From assembly GCF_015694405.1 (NCBI RefSeq), contig NZ_JADQDB010000002.1:434001-498000 (forward strand): a stretch of 64,000 bases of DNA, read 5' to 3'. The position numbers and the translations under genes were made by a program. The notes under the pieces were generated by a model. The model worked only from the letters and a program-made list of their open reading frames with translations. It ran no database searches and had not been told where the DNA came from. This DNA is from Pelagibacterium limicola. GTDB taxonomy: Bacteria; Pseudomonadota; Alphaproteobacteria; Rhizobiales; Devosiaceae. Of this stretch, positions 54,147 to 62,675 are shown piece after piece. Position 1 is the stretch's first letter, and each line of letters opens with the position of its first letter.

Positions 54147-55907
54147 ATGGTAACGCGGCTCGAGAGCGTTGATGTGGTGCTGGTCGGCTTTGGCTGGACC
54201 GGGGCCATCATGGCGGAAAAACTGACCGATGCCGGTCTCGAAGTTCTAGCCATCGAACGCGGCCCTTGGCGCGACACCCCAACTCACTTCCCGACGACCT
54301 TTGCGCAGGACGAGCTTCGCTACTACTGGCGTCACGGCATGTTTCAGGAAACCGCACAGGACACCCTGACATTCCGCAACAATCGCTCCCAGACCGCCCT
54401 TCCGATGCGGCGCTGGGGTTCTTTCCTGCCCGGGAATGGGGTTGGGGGCGGCGGCGTGCACTGGAACGGACAGACTTTCCGTTTCCTGCCCTCCGATTTC
54501 GTCGCCAGGAGCCACAACGAAGAGCGGTACGGTCCCCTGCTCGAGGACATGACCGTGCAGGACTACGGCGTCACTTACGACGAGTTGGAGCCGCACTTCG
54601 ACTATTTCGAGAAAATCTGCGGCATATCCGGACAGGCCGGAAACGTCAGGGGCGAATTTATCGAAGGCGGAAATCCTTTCGAAGGTGAACGTTCGGACCA
54701 TTACCCCAATCCGCCGCTTCGTATGACCTTTTCGCAAGACCGATTTGCCGAAGCCTCGCGACAACTCGGGCTGCATCCTTTCCCCGGCCCCGCCGCCAAC
54801 ATGTCGCGTGCCTACGTCAATCCCTTGGGCGTGCATCTCGCCCCGTGCACCTATTGCGGCTTCTGCGAAAAGTTCGGCTGCGGCAATTATTCGAAGTCGG
54901 CGCCCCAGACTACGATCATTCCGGTTCTCATGCGGCGCAACAATTTCCGGTTGAAGACCAATGCCGAAGTCCTGACAGTGCAGCAGACTCCCGACCAGTC
55001 GATGGCATCCGGAGTGACCTATCTCGATGCCAATGGCGAAGAATACTTCCAGCCGGCCGATATTGTGGTCCTCTGCGCTTACCCGCTTTCCAATACGCGG
55101 TTGATGCTCCTCTCGGGTATCGGCGAACCCTACGACCCCGAAACCGGCCACGGTGTTGTCGGCAAGAACTATTGCTATCAGGTCATGTCCGGCGTCGATA
55201 TCTTCTTTGAGGATGAATACACCAACGAATTTGTCGGTGCCGGCGCGCTCGGCATGATCGTCGACGAATATAACGGCGACAATTTCGACCACACGGGGCT
55301 TGGCTTTATCGGCGGCGCGTATATCGGCTGCTGGACCACCCACGCCCGCCCGATCGAAAGCCATCCGGTGCCCGAAGGCGTTCCCTCCTGGGGCAGCGAG
55401 TGGAAAAAGGCAGTCCGGGAAAATTTCCTCAAGCATACTTCGCTAAGCGTACACGGCGCTTCGATGGCGCATCGCACGAATTATCTGGATCTCGATCCCA
55501 CCTATACCGATCGCCTCGGCCGCCCGCTCATGCGCATGACCTACGACTTCACGCTCAATGACCGGCGGCTGACCCAACATATTACGCCCATCGCCGAAGA
55601 GATTGCGCGAGGCATGGGGGGGCGCGAGATTACGGTCAACCATCGGCGCGGCTCCTACGACTCGATGCCCTACCAGACCACGCACAATACCGGGGGCACC
55701 ATCATGGGCTCCACCCCGGTGGACAGCGTGGTCAACCGGTATTGCCAGAGCTGGGATCTCCCCAACCTGTTCATAACGGGGGCCGGGCTCTTTCCCCAGA
55801 ATGCCGGATACAACCCCACGGGGACCGTCGCAGCGCTGGCTTATTGGTCAGCTGAAGCCATCGTCAACCAGTATCTGAGGACCGAAGGGCCATTGGTGCA
55901 GGCATGA
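54147..55907 (+). CDS. GMC-family FAD-dependent dehydrogenase, large subunit
   Basis: The 586-residue flavoprotein oxidises a sugar, sugar acid or polyol and passes electrons to the partner cytochrome. The FAD-binding G14-F-G-W-T-G19 motif opens the protein, and the C-terminal GMC region has HNTGGTIMGSTPVDSVVN and NAGYNPTGTVAALAYW with the active-site histidine/asparagine area. C234, C237, C240 and C245 (CTYCGFCEKFGC) resemble the cysteine cluster of related complexes, suggesting an iron-sulphur centre. It has no signal of its own, fitting piggy-back export with subunit III. AGGAG precedes the ATG. Confidence 0.92.
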   Translation: MVTRLESVDVVLVGFGWTGAIMAEKLTDAGLEVLAIERGPWRDTPTHFPTTFAQDELRYYWRHGMFQETAQDTLTFRNNRSQTALPMRRWGSFLPGNGVGGGGVHWNGQTFRFLPSDFVARSHNEERYGPLLEDMTVQDYGVTYDELEPHFDYFEKICGISGQAGNVRGEFIEGGNPFEGERSDHYPNPPLRMTFSQDRFAEASRQLGLHPFPGPAANMSRAYVNPLGVHLAPCTYCGFCEKFGCGNYSKSAPQTTIIPVLMRRNNFRLKTNAEVLTVQQTPDQSMASGVTYLDANGEEYFQPADIVVLCAYPLSNTRLMLLSGIGEPYDPETGHGVVGKNYCYQVMSGVDIFFEDEYTNEFVGAGALGMIVDEYNGDNFDHTGLGFIGGAYIGCWTTHARPIESHPVPEGVPSWGSEWKKAVRENFLKHTSLSVHGASMAHRTNYLDLDPTYTDRLGRPLMRMTYDFTLNDRRLTQHITPIAEEIARGMGGREITVNHRRGSYDSMPYQTTHNTGGTIMGSTPVDSVVNRYCQSWDLPNLFITGAGLFPQNAGYNPTGTVAALAYWSAEAIVNQYLRTEGPLVQA

Positions 55908-57148
55908 CGGACGGTAACCCAAATATCCCCGCCATCGGCGTGGTCGCGTTCGTAGCCGCTCTGGGTGGCACCGACATCATCGCCCAGGAGCTCAATTATA
56001 CCCAGATCGAGCGCGGGCGTTACCTCGCGACGGCAGGAAACTGCGTCGCCTGCCATACCGATATCGAGAACGACGGCATCCCATTTGCCGGCGGTCGCGG
56101 CCTGGAAACGCCCTTCGGCATCATCTATTCGCAGAATCTGACCCCGGACGACGAGACCGGCATCGGCCACTGGACGCGTGACGATTTTTACAGGGCGATG
56201 AACGAGGGCGTCGACCGGCACGGCGAGCATCTCTACCCGGCGTTCCCCTATGTCTATTTCACGATCGTGACGCGAGAGGATGTCGACGCGATCTACGAAT
56301 ATCTGCGTACGCTCGAACCGGTCCAATCCGTCGTTCCCGAAAATGAATTGCCGTTCCCTCTCGATGTGCGTCAATCGCTTCTGGGGTGGAAAACATTGTT
56401 CTTCGAAGAGGCAGAATTCGTCCCCGATCCCGATCAATCGGAGGTCTGGAACAGAGGGCGCTATCTGGTCGATGGACTTGGGCACTGTGGCGCCTGTCAT
56501 ACAGGCAAGAACGCCCTTGGTGGTGACCAGGAGGATGAATACCTGCGCGGCGGCACGCTTGAAAACTGGTACGCACCGAATATCAGAGGCGGCCTAAATG
56601 GCGGCATTTCCCACTGGGAAATCGAGGATATCGTCGATTTCCTCGGTGTGGGACGCGCCAGGCACACGGCGCCCATGCAGCGAATGGGCGAGGTGGTTGG
56701 CCTTTCGACCCAATACCTGACGGAAGGGGACCTCGAAGCGATTGCCGTATATCTCAAAAGCCTCGATGACAGAGCCCCGGAGGTTCCCGATCCCGTCGAT
56801 GAGGATAGATACCAGGCGGGAAAAGCCATTTACTTTGACAACTGCGCCGCCTGCCACGCCGCCGATGGGTCTGGTGTGCCCTATATTTTTGCCCCGCTCG
56901 ACGGCTCCAACAAGGTCACCGCAGAGGATCCTTCGACAATGCTTCGTGTCATTCTGGGAGGCGCGAAGGCCGAACCGACTGATTTGGCTCCGGGACCCCT
57001 GGCAATGCCGCCTTTTGCATGGAAGCTCACCGACGAGCAGATTGCCGACCTCGCCTCCTACATGCGTCAGGCATGGAGCAACAGCGCGGGCGCGATATCT
57101 CCGGACGCCGTTGCTGACATGCGCGCCTACCTTGAGGAGCACAGGTGA
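55904..57148 (+). CDS. triheme cytochrome c subunit of the dehydrogenase
   Basis: The 414-residue electron-acceptor subunit has an N-terminal signal segment at about residues 8-27. Three CXXCH heme sites start at C47 (CVACH), C195 (CGACH) and C314 (CAACH), each in its own cytochrome c domain. This matches gluconate, 2-ketogluconate, sorbitol and fructose dehydrogenase cytochromes, which send electrons to ubiquinone or a cytochrome. There is no clear C-terminal membrane anchor. It overlaps the flavoprotein gene by 4 bases and the next gene by one (TGATG). Confidence 0.94.
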   Translation: MTDGNPNIPAIGVVAFVAALGGTDIIAQELNYTQIERGRYLATAGNCVACHTDIENDGIPFAGGRGLETPFGIIYSQNLTPDDETGIGHWTRDDFYRAMNEGVDRHGEHLYPAFPYVYFTIVTREDVDAIYEYLRTLEPVQSVVPENELPFPLDVRQSLLGWKTLFFEEAEFVPDPDQSEVWNRGRYLVDGLGHCGACHTGKNALGGDQEDEYLRGGTLENWYAPNIRGGLNGGISHWEIEDIVDFLGVGRARHTAPMQRMGEVVGLSTQYLTEGDLEAIAVYLKSLDDRAPEVPDPVDEDRYQAGKAIYFDNCAACHAADGSGVPYIFAPLDGSNKVTAEDPSTMLRVILGGAKAEPTDLAPGPLAMPPFAWKLTDEQIADLASYMRQAWSNSAGAISPDAVADMRAYLEEHR

Positions 57149-57615
57149 TGCGAGCACACCGTCTTCCGGCACTGTTCACCATTGGACTTTTCTCCACCGC
57201 GGCCGTGGCCCAGCCACTCTATCTGGGCGCTCAGGAAATCGACACAGCCGACCGGGACGCAGTGGCCGCCGTTATTGAGCGCTGCATAGAGCTAACAGAG
57301 GAGACCACCGACCTCGAAATCGTGACCCGCTTTACTCAAGCGCGGATTGAAACCGACGGAGAGATCCAGCCCAACGAGGAGACTTCCCCCCTCCTCGCTC
57401 AATCCCGTGAAGAAGGGCTCGGAGATATACCGATCTCACTCGACGTGGATGCGGTCGCTTCGGATGGGGACGACTCCGAAGCCGAGGGCGAAGGAGGCGG
57501 CGAAGGGCCAGAGCAGGAACAAGAGGATGACGGCGGGGACCAGTCCGAGGGCGACGGTCCCGATATGCAAGCGATCACACTCGAGGATTGCAAGGAAGCC
57601 GGGCTGATCTTTTGA
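57148..57615 (+). CDS. acidic exported protein of unknown function, co-translated with the cytochrome
   Basis: This 155-residue protein is not one I recognise. Residues 1-21 form a signal peptide (cleavage after AVA). A short helical part with C46 (ERCIELTEETTDLE) follows, then a low-complexity stretch at about residues 105-138 of Glu, Asp, Gly and Ser, and a conserved-looking end with C148 (LEDCKEAGLIF). The two cysteines could form a disulfide around the acidic loop. The TGATG overlap with the cytochrome gene suggests a fourth subunit or accessory factor. A GTG one codon earlier is also possible. Confidence 0.7.
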   Translation: MRAHRLPALFTIGLFSTAAVAQPLYLGAQEIDTADRDAVAAVIERCIELTEETTDLEIVTRFTQARIETDGEIQPNEETSPLLAQSREEGLGDIPISLDVDAVASDGDDSEAEGEGGGEGPEQEQEDDGGDQSEGDGPDMQAITLEDCKEAGLIF

Positions 57616-57635
57616 ACGCCCGGCTCCGCCAAGGC

Positions 57636-58487
57636 TCAGCCGCTATAGGCTACCGTCTTTTGCTGTTGCTCGCCAAGTCCGGCAACACTCAGACGCATGG
57701 TCTGGCCAGGCTTTAGGTAGATGGGCTCGGGCTTGATGCCAAGGCCGACGCCCGGAGGTGTGCCTGTCGTGATGATGTCACCGGGCTGCAGGCTCATGAA
57801 GTGCGAAATGTAGCTCACAAGGTGAGCGACGCCGAACACCATCGTGCGGGTCGAGCCGTTCTGATAGCGGTGTCCGTCGACCTCGAGCCACATGTCGAGG
57901 TTCTGCGGGTCCGGCACCTCGTCGCGTGTCACGAGCCAGGGGCCGATGGGACCGAATGTATCGGCTGATTTCCCCTTGACCCATTGGCCGGAGCGCTCCG
58001 TCTGGAATTCGCGTTCCGAGAGGTCGTTGACCACGCAATATCCCGCGACATGATCGAGCGCATCGGACTCCTCCACGTAGCGGGCTTCCTTGCCAATCAC
58101 GACACCCAGTTCGACTTCCCAGTCGGTCTTTTTCGAGTTCTTGGGGATGATGACGTCGTCATTGGGGCCGCAAATGGCGCTGGTCGCCTTCATAAACAGT
58201 ACCGGTTCGGGCGGTACGGCCATCCCGCTTTCGGCGGCGTGATCCGAATAATTAAGTCCGACGCAAATAAATTTGCCGACCCGGCCGACGCACGGTCCAA
58301 TCCGCTCCGAAGCATCGAGCTGCGGCAATGAGGAATGATCGGCGGCGGCAATTCGCGCCAGCCCTTCGGGAGTCAACGCGCTCCCAGCAATATCATCGAC
58401 CAGACCCGAAAGGTCACGGATAGTGCCGTCGTTGGCCAGAATGGCGGGCTTTTCGGCGCCTTTGGCGCCGACACGCATAAGCTTCAT
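57636..58487 (-). CDS. fumarylacetoacetate hydrolase-family protein, probable 2,4-diketo-3-deoxy-L-fuconate/rhamnonate hydrolase
   Basis: This 283-residue cytoplasmic hydrolase has VGLNYSDHAAESG, the metal-ligand region DWEVELGVVIGKEARYV (Glu-x-Glu plus Asp pattern) and GDIITTGTPPGVGLG. Close relatives include ureidoglycolate lyase-like proteins and the hydrolase that splits 2,4-diketo-3-deoxy-L-fuconate into pyruvate and L-lactate. The neighbouring SDR, lactonase-like, mutarotase and lactate dehydrogenase genes favour the latter. ATG 58487 has GGGAG upstream. It lies 22 bases after the SDR gene. Substrate is inferred from context. Confidence 0.85.
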   Translation of the reverse strand: MKLMRVGAKGAEKPAILANDGTIRDLSGLVDDIAGSALTPEGLARIAAADHSSLPQLDASERIGPCVGRVGKFICVGLNYSDHAAESGMAVPPEPVLFMKATSAICGPNDDVIIPKNSKKTDWEVELGVVIGKEARYVEESDALDHVAGYCVVNDLSEREFQTERSGQWVKGKSADTFGPIGPWLVTRDEVPDPQNLDMWLEVDGHRYQNGSTRTMVFGVAHLVSYISHFMSLQPGDIITTGTPPGVGLGIKPEPIYLKPGQTMRLSVAGLGEQQQKTVAYSG

Positions 58488-58509
58488 GTCAACTGTCTCC
58501 CGGTAAGGC

Positions 58510-59241
58510 TTAGGCGGTCCATCCGCCATCTATGATGTGAATATGTCCGGTCGTGTAGGTCGCGCCCGCGAGGTAAACGGCAAGGTCTGCGACCTCCTCG
58601 GGCGCCCCGATACGGCCGATGGGCTGGCGGGCGATAAAAGCTGCACGCGCTGCTTCATAGTCTCCCGTGGCTCGTAGGCGGTCTTGCAGCGAGGGGCTAT
58701 CCACGGTGCCCGGACAGATTGCATTGCAACGGATGCCTTTCGCCACGTAATCGACGGCGACTGACTTCGTAAGGCCTATGACCGCTGCCTTTGATGCCGA
58801 ATAGGCAAACCGGTTCGGGACCCCCGTAATCGAGGAAGCGACCGACGACATGTTGACGATCGAACCGTCGCCCCGCTCAAGCATGCCCGGCAGCACGGCC
58901 TTGATCGTGCGGATCTGCGCCTTGACGTTGAGATTGAACGCTAAGTCGATATCGCTGTCACTGGCTTCGAGGATTGCGCCATTGTGCACGACCCCGGCGC
59001 AATTGAAGAGTATGTCGATTTGTCCGATTTCAGCGACACCAGCATTGACCGATTCAGTCGATAGAACATCGAGCACCCGGGTTTCTATACCCGCCTCGCC
59101 GTCGAGCTCTCTAAGCTTTTCGGCATTGATATCGGTAGCAACCACGCGCGCTCCTGCCCTTGCAAAGGCCAGTGCAGAAGCATGGCCAATGCCTTGAGCA
59201 GCCGCCGTGATCAGACAAACCTTTCCCGCTAGATCGCTCAT
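58510..59241 (-). CDS. SDR oxidoreductase, probable 2-keto-3-deoxy-L-fuconate dehydrogenase
   Basis: This 243-residue Rossmann-fold enzyme has a cofactor motif TAAAQGIG (residues 12-19) that replaces the usual TGxxxGIG and is typical of the 2-keto-3-deoxy-L-fuconate and BDH2-like group. D37 after the second strand points to NAD. NCAGV, and the active-site serine region 132-137 with Y147 and K151 (YSASK), are intact. The start at 59241 has AAAGGG upstream. It is the first gene of a minus-strand pair with the FAH hydrolase, divergent from the IclR regulator. Confidence 0.88.
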   Translation of the reverse strand: MSDLAGKVCLITAAAQGIGHASALAFARAGARVVATDINAEKLRELDGEAGIETRVLDVLSTESVNAGVAEIGQIDILFNCAGVVHNGAILEASDSDIDLAFNLNVKAQIRTIKAVLPGMLERGDGSIVNMSSVASSITGVPNRFAYSASKAAVIGLTKSVAVDYVAKGIRCNAICPGTVDSPSLQDRLRATGDYEAARAAFIARQPIGRIGAPEEVADLAVYLAGATYTTGHIHIIDGGWTA

Positions 59242-59330
59242 CCGGATACCCTTTTGCTGTGACATGCCTCAGAATCCTGTCGGCCACTTCCTAGTAAGGC
59301 TTGATCATCCATATTTGAAAAGTGTATTCG

Positions 59331-59342
59331 TATGCAAGCATA
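59331..59342. promoter_or_regulatory. candidate IclR-type operator
   Basis: TATGCAAGCATA has 5-base inverted arms with a 2-base centre. It lies in the divergent gap between the SDR and IclR genes, 23 bases before the regulator ATG, a suitable place to control both directions. The assignment rests on position and symmetry only. Confidence 0.4.
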
Positions 59343-59364
59343 ACGTGAAGCTGGACGACAAAGA

Positions 59365-60138
59365 ATGGTATTGAAGGATGCTGACCGTTATCGCGCGCCG
59401 GCGCTGGACAAGGGCCTCGACATTATCGAGCTGCTGGCCGGTACCGAAGCAAGTCTCAGCCAGGCAGAGATATCCAAGGCCCTCGGCCGCACTCCGAACG
59501 AAATCTACCGCATGCTCGACCGATTGGTGCGACGCGACTATGTGCTTCGCACCAGCGAGGATCGCTACGAACTGACACTCAAGTTGTTCGAGCTTGCCCA
59601 TTCCCGCCCCCCCATCAACCGTCTGGTCCGGCAGGCAACGCCCGTGATGCGCCACTTCGCCCGCGAATCCGAGCAGGCTTGCCACCTCGTGATCGAAGAC
59701 CGGAACGCCCTGATCGTAGTGGCGCAGGTCGACGGCCCCGGTTACTGGAACATCTCGCTTCGTGTCGGCGCCCGCATGGCACTGGTCAATACCGGTTCTG
59801 GGCATGTGTTCCTTGCGCATGCGGCCCCGGACGAGCGGCTCCAAATGATTGAAGCGCATGGCTTGAACGCGTCCAAAACCCTGACCCACTCCCTTGCAGC
59901 CCGGCTCGATAAGGTTCGCGAGCAAGGCTACGAGAACATGCCTAGCGTCCAGGTTGGATCTGTCTATAACCTCTCGGTACCAGTCTTTGGCCCCTTGGGA
60001 TCAGTGATTGCTGTCTTGACGTGCCCCTACACAGAACGCCTTGACCGCAAGGACGCACCGGACACGGAACGCACGATCAGGCTCTTGCGCGCGGCGGCTG
60101 CCGAACTCTCCCAACGATCAAACGCGGCCGGACAATAA
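59365..60138 (+). CDS. IclR-family transcriptional regulator
   Basis: This 257-residue DNA-binding protein has an N-terminal winged helix (ALDKGLDIIELLAGTEASLSQ, then AEISKALGRTPNEIYRMLDRLVRRDYV, residues 13-60). The C-terminal effector domain follows from about residue 80, with GYWNISLRVGARMALVNTGSGHVFLAH and SVPVFGPLGSVIAVLT. IclR proteins bind small carboxylates or sugar-acid intermediates. Next to the deoxy-sugar genes, a keto-deoxy acid is a plausible effector (inference). The amidohydrolase gene starts 11 bases downstream, so the regulator is in the plus-strand operon. Confidence 0.92.
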   Translation: MVLKDADRYRAPALDKGLDIIELLAGTEASLSQAEISKALGRTPNEIYRMLDRLVRRDYVLRTSEDRYELTLKLFELAHSRPPINRLVRQATPVMRHFARESEQACHLVIEDRNALIVVAQVDGPGYWNISLRVGARMALVNTGSGHVFLAHAAPDERLQMIEAHGLNASKTLTHSLAARLDKVREQGYENMPSVQVGSVYNLSVPVFGPLGSVIAVLTCPYTERLDRKDAPDTERTIRLLRAAAAELSQRSNAAGQ

Positions 60139-60149
60139 GAGGAAACGAC

Positions 60150-60989
60150 ATGCGCATCATCGATACACATCTGCACCTGATCTATCCCGGCCGGTTCAGT
60201 TATCCGTGGCTTGCCGACTATCCCACCATCAACCGAGCCTGGCATGAGGAGGACTATTTCAACCTAGCGCGCGCGTTGGGAATCCAGGGTGCGTTGCATA
60301 TGGAGGTCGATGTCGCGGAAAGAGATATCCTTCCGGAAACCGAGTTCGTCCTTGGCGCGCATCCGCAAATCCTTGGGGCTATCGCCTCCTGTCGTCCCGA
60401 AAATAAAGGTTTCGACGCCTTTCTCGACCGCGTGACAACGCTCGGAGAGGTCAAGGGGCTTCGCCGCATCCTGCACCAGTCGCCCAATGAGCTATCCCAA
60501 TCCGAACTTTTCGCCGCGAACATCCGGAAACTGGCAGCCCGCGACCTCTCCTTCGATCTCTGCGTCCGCGCTGACCAACTCCCAGTAGGCATGGCCCTCA
60601 TCGACAAGGCCCCTGAAGTCCAGTTCGTACTCGATCATTGTGGTGTCCCGGATATCGTGGGAGATGATTTCCAGGCATGGCGCGGTGCCATCACAGAAAT
60701 CGCCAGACGCCCCAACCTCGCAGCGAAACTGTCCGGCATAGTTGCCTATGCAGGAGCTGATTGGACGTTAGCCGATCTCAAGCCCTACGCCGAACACGTC
60801 ATCGCGGTTTTCGGATGGGACCGCGTGGTCTGGGGTTCCGACTTCCCGGTCTGCACACTCTTTGCCGATCTCAAACGCTGGGTCGAAGCTACCCATGCCC
60901 TGCTCGCTGGTGCGAGCGAGGACGAAAAGGCGCGGTTGCTGCATCGCAACGCTGAACGGATCTATAAACTCGAAAACCGGAGTATTTGA
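60150..60989 (+). CDS. amidohydrolase-fold lactonase, probable L-fuconolactonase (COG3618 type)
   Basis: This 279-residue TIM-barrel enzyme has the metal motif H7-L-H9 (DTHLHL), DHCG after strand six and GSDFPV with the catalytic aspartate near residue 231. The pattern is that of COG3618 proteins, which hydrolyse sugar lactones such as L-fucono-1,5-lactone or 4-sulpholactone-like substrates. There is no signal peptide, so it acts in the cytoplasm. AGAGGAA precedes the ATG. The mutarotase gene begins 2 bases after its stop. Substrate is inferred from context. Confidence 0.82.
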   Translation: MRIIDTHLHLIYPGRFSYPWLADYPTINRAWHEEDYFNLARALGIQGALHMEVDVAERDILPETEFVLGAHPQILGAIASCRPENKGFDAFLDRVTTLGEVKGLRRILHQSPNELSQSELFAANIRKLAARDLSFDLCVRADQLPVGMALIDKAPEVQFVLDHCGVPDIVGDDFQAWRGAITEIARRPNLAAKLSGIVAYAGADWTLADLKPYAEHVIAVFGWDRVVWGSDFPVCTLFADLKRWVEATHALLAGASEDEKARLLHRNAERIYKLENRSI

Positions 60990-60991
60990 AA

Positions 60992-61321
60992 ATGCAGCGT
61001 TATGGCTTTGTCCTGGGACTCAAGCACGACCAGATCGCCGAGTACAAGCGCATCCACGCCGATGTGTGGCCTGACGTGCTCAAGCAGATCAAAAAAAGCA
61101 ATATCGCCAACTACTCGATCTTTCTCAAGGAACCCGAAAACCTGCTCTTTGCCTATTACGAATATATGGGGACCGACCACGATGCCGACATGGCCGCGAT
61201 GGCCGAGGATCCGCGTACGCAGGAATGGTGGGCAATATGCATGCCCATGCAGAGCCCGCTCGAAACGCGGCGGGAGGGGGAGTGGTGGGCCGAGATGGAT
61301 GAGGTTTTCCACATCGATTGA
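60992..61321 (+). CDS. L-rhamnose mutarotase-family protein (RhaM/DUF718)
   Basis: This 109-residue protein interconverts sugar anomers. H22 (EYKRIHADVWPDVL) matches the catalytic His22 of E. coli RhaM; the NYSIFL tyrosine and the paired tryptophans in TQEWWAICMPMQ also fit. ATG 60992 has GGAG upstream and gives the family length, while a TTG two codons earlier overlaps the upstream stop. Family members act on L-rhamnose or L-fucose, supporting a 6-deoxy-sugar pathway for this cluster. Confidence 0.88.
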   Translation: MQRYGFVLGLKHDQIAEYKRIHADVWPDVLKQIKKSNIANYSIFLKEPENLLFAYYEYMGTDHDADMAAMAEDPRTQEWWAICMPMQSPLETRREGEWWAEMDEVFHID

Positions 61322-61448
61322 TCGGCTCGGGCTGGTGGCGCGCTGCTAATCGGCCACATTTTCCGCCACACGAAAGGCTGATTGCACCGCGGCGTTCTCC
61401 GACGCATAGTCGCCACGATTTCTCCCTCAAATCACCACGGGACAAACG

Positions 61449-62594
61449 ATGCGCCTCAAAGACTGCCATAACTTCCAAGACTTCCGGCGCATGGCGAAAA
61501 AGCGCCTTCCCGGCCCGATTTTCAACTATATCGACGGCGGTGCCGATGATGAAGTGACCTACCGGCGTAACACCGAAGCCTTCGACTCCGTAGATCTTGT
61601 ACCCAACGTGCTGCGCGGGATTACCGACGTCGATATGTCGGTGACGGTGATGGGCCAGAAGCTGAGCATGCCCGTCTACTGCTCCCCCACCGCACTCCAA
61701 CGCCTGTTCCACCACGACGGCGAGCGCGCCGTTGCAGGCGCGGCCGCGAAATACGGTACAATGTTCGGCGTATCCTCGCTCGGCACGGTGAGCCTTGAGG
61801 AAGCCCGGCGGCTTTCTCCCGGACCCCAGGTTTATCAGTTCTATTTCCATAAGGACCGCGGACTTAACCGCGAAATGATGGCGCGTGCCAAGTCGGCCGG
61901 CGTCGATGTGATGATGCTGACGGTGGATTCGATCACCGGCGGCAATCGTGAGCGCGACAAGCGCACCGGATTCTCCATTCCTTTCAGGCTTAATCTCGCA
62001 GGCATAACCCAGTTTGCGCTCAAGCCGGCTTGGGCAATCAACTATTTCACACACGAACCGTTCAAGCTCCCGCAGCTCGATAGCCACGTCGACATGGGCG
62101 GCGGCACGATGTCGATCTCCAAATACTTTACCGAAATGCTCGATCCGGCACTGTCATGGGCAGATGTGGAGGAGATGGTTGGCGAATGGGGCGGGCAGTT
62201 TTGCCTCAAGGGTGTGATGTCGGTCGAGGATGCGCGACGCGCCATCGATATTGGCTGCACCGGCCTCGTGCTTTCGAACCACGGCGGACGCCAGCTTGAT
62301 GGATCGCGCACCGGCTTCGAGCAGTTGGGAACGATCGTCGATGCGGTCGGCGACAGGATCGACGTCATGATGGATGGCGGCGTGCAGCGCGGCACGCACG
62401 TGCTCAAGGCGCTTTCGATGGGTGCCAAGGCTGTCGGACTCGGGCGCTACTACCTGTTCCCGCTTGCCGCCGCGGGCCGCCAGGGCGTCGAACGCGCGCT
62501 CGATAACATGCGGATCGAAATCGAGCGCGGCATGAAGCTGATGGGGGTGTCGCGCCTTTCCGAGCTCTCCCGGAGCAATCTCTTTATACGCTGA
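61449..62594 (+). CDS. lldD: FMN-dependent alpha-hydroxy-acid dehydrogenase, probable L-lactate dehydrogenase
   Basis: This 381-residue TIM-barrel flavoenzyme oxidises L-2-hydroxy acids. Landmarks are YIDGGADDE near residue 28, PTALQRLFHHDGE, the catalytic region LVLSNHGGRQLDGSRT with the active-site histidine, and DGGVQRGTHVLKALSMGAKAVGLGR for FMN phosphate. The family contains quinone- or cytochrome-linked L-lactate dehydrogenases. Turning L-lactate into pyruvate would complete the diketo-hydrolase route encoded next door. It lies 127 bases after the mutarotase gene, with a weak CGGGAC ribosome site. Confidence 0.88.
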   Translation: MRLKDCHNFQDFRRMAKKRLPGPIFNYIDGGADDEVTYRRNTEAFDSVDLVPNVLRGITDVDMSVTVMGQKLSMPVYCSPTALQRLFHHDGERAVAGAAAKYGTMFGVSSLGTVSLEEARRLSPGPQVYQFYFHKDRGLNREMMARAKSAGVDVMMLTVDSITGGNRERDKRTGFSIPFRLNLAGITQFALKPAWAINYFTHEPFKLPQLDSHVDMGGGTMSISKYFTEMLDPALSWADVEEMVGEWGGQFCLKGVMSVEDARRAIDIGCTGLVLSNHGGRQLDGSRTGFEQLGTIVDAVGDRIDVMMDGGVQRGTHVLKALSMGAKAVGLGRYYLFPLAAAGRQGVERALDNMRIEIERGMKLMGVSRLSELSRSNLFIR

Positions 62595-62675
62595 TCCACT
62601 GGCGACGAGGAAACGAAAATCTTTGCAGACCTACGCCCACGTATGACGCGTAGCAATCAGCTGATCGACAGACTT

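Noticed and set aside
62595-62675. Possible terminator (CTACGC/GCGTAG) between lldD and the aldo/keto reductase
   Set aside because: The stem is only six pairs with a large loop and no T-run on either strand.
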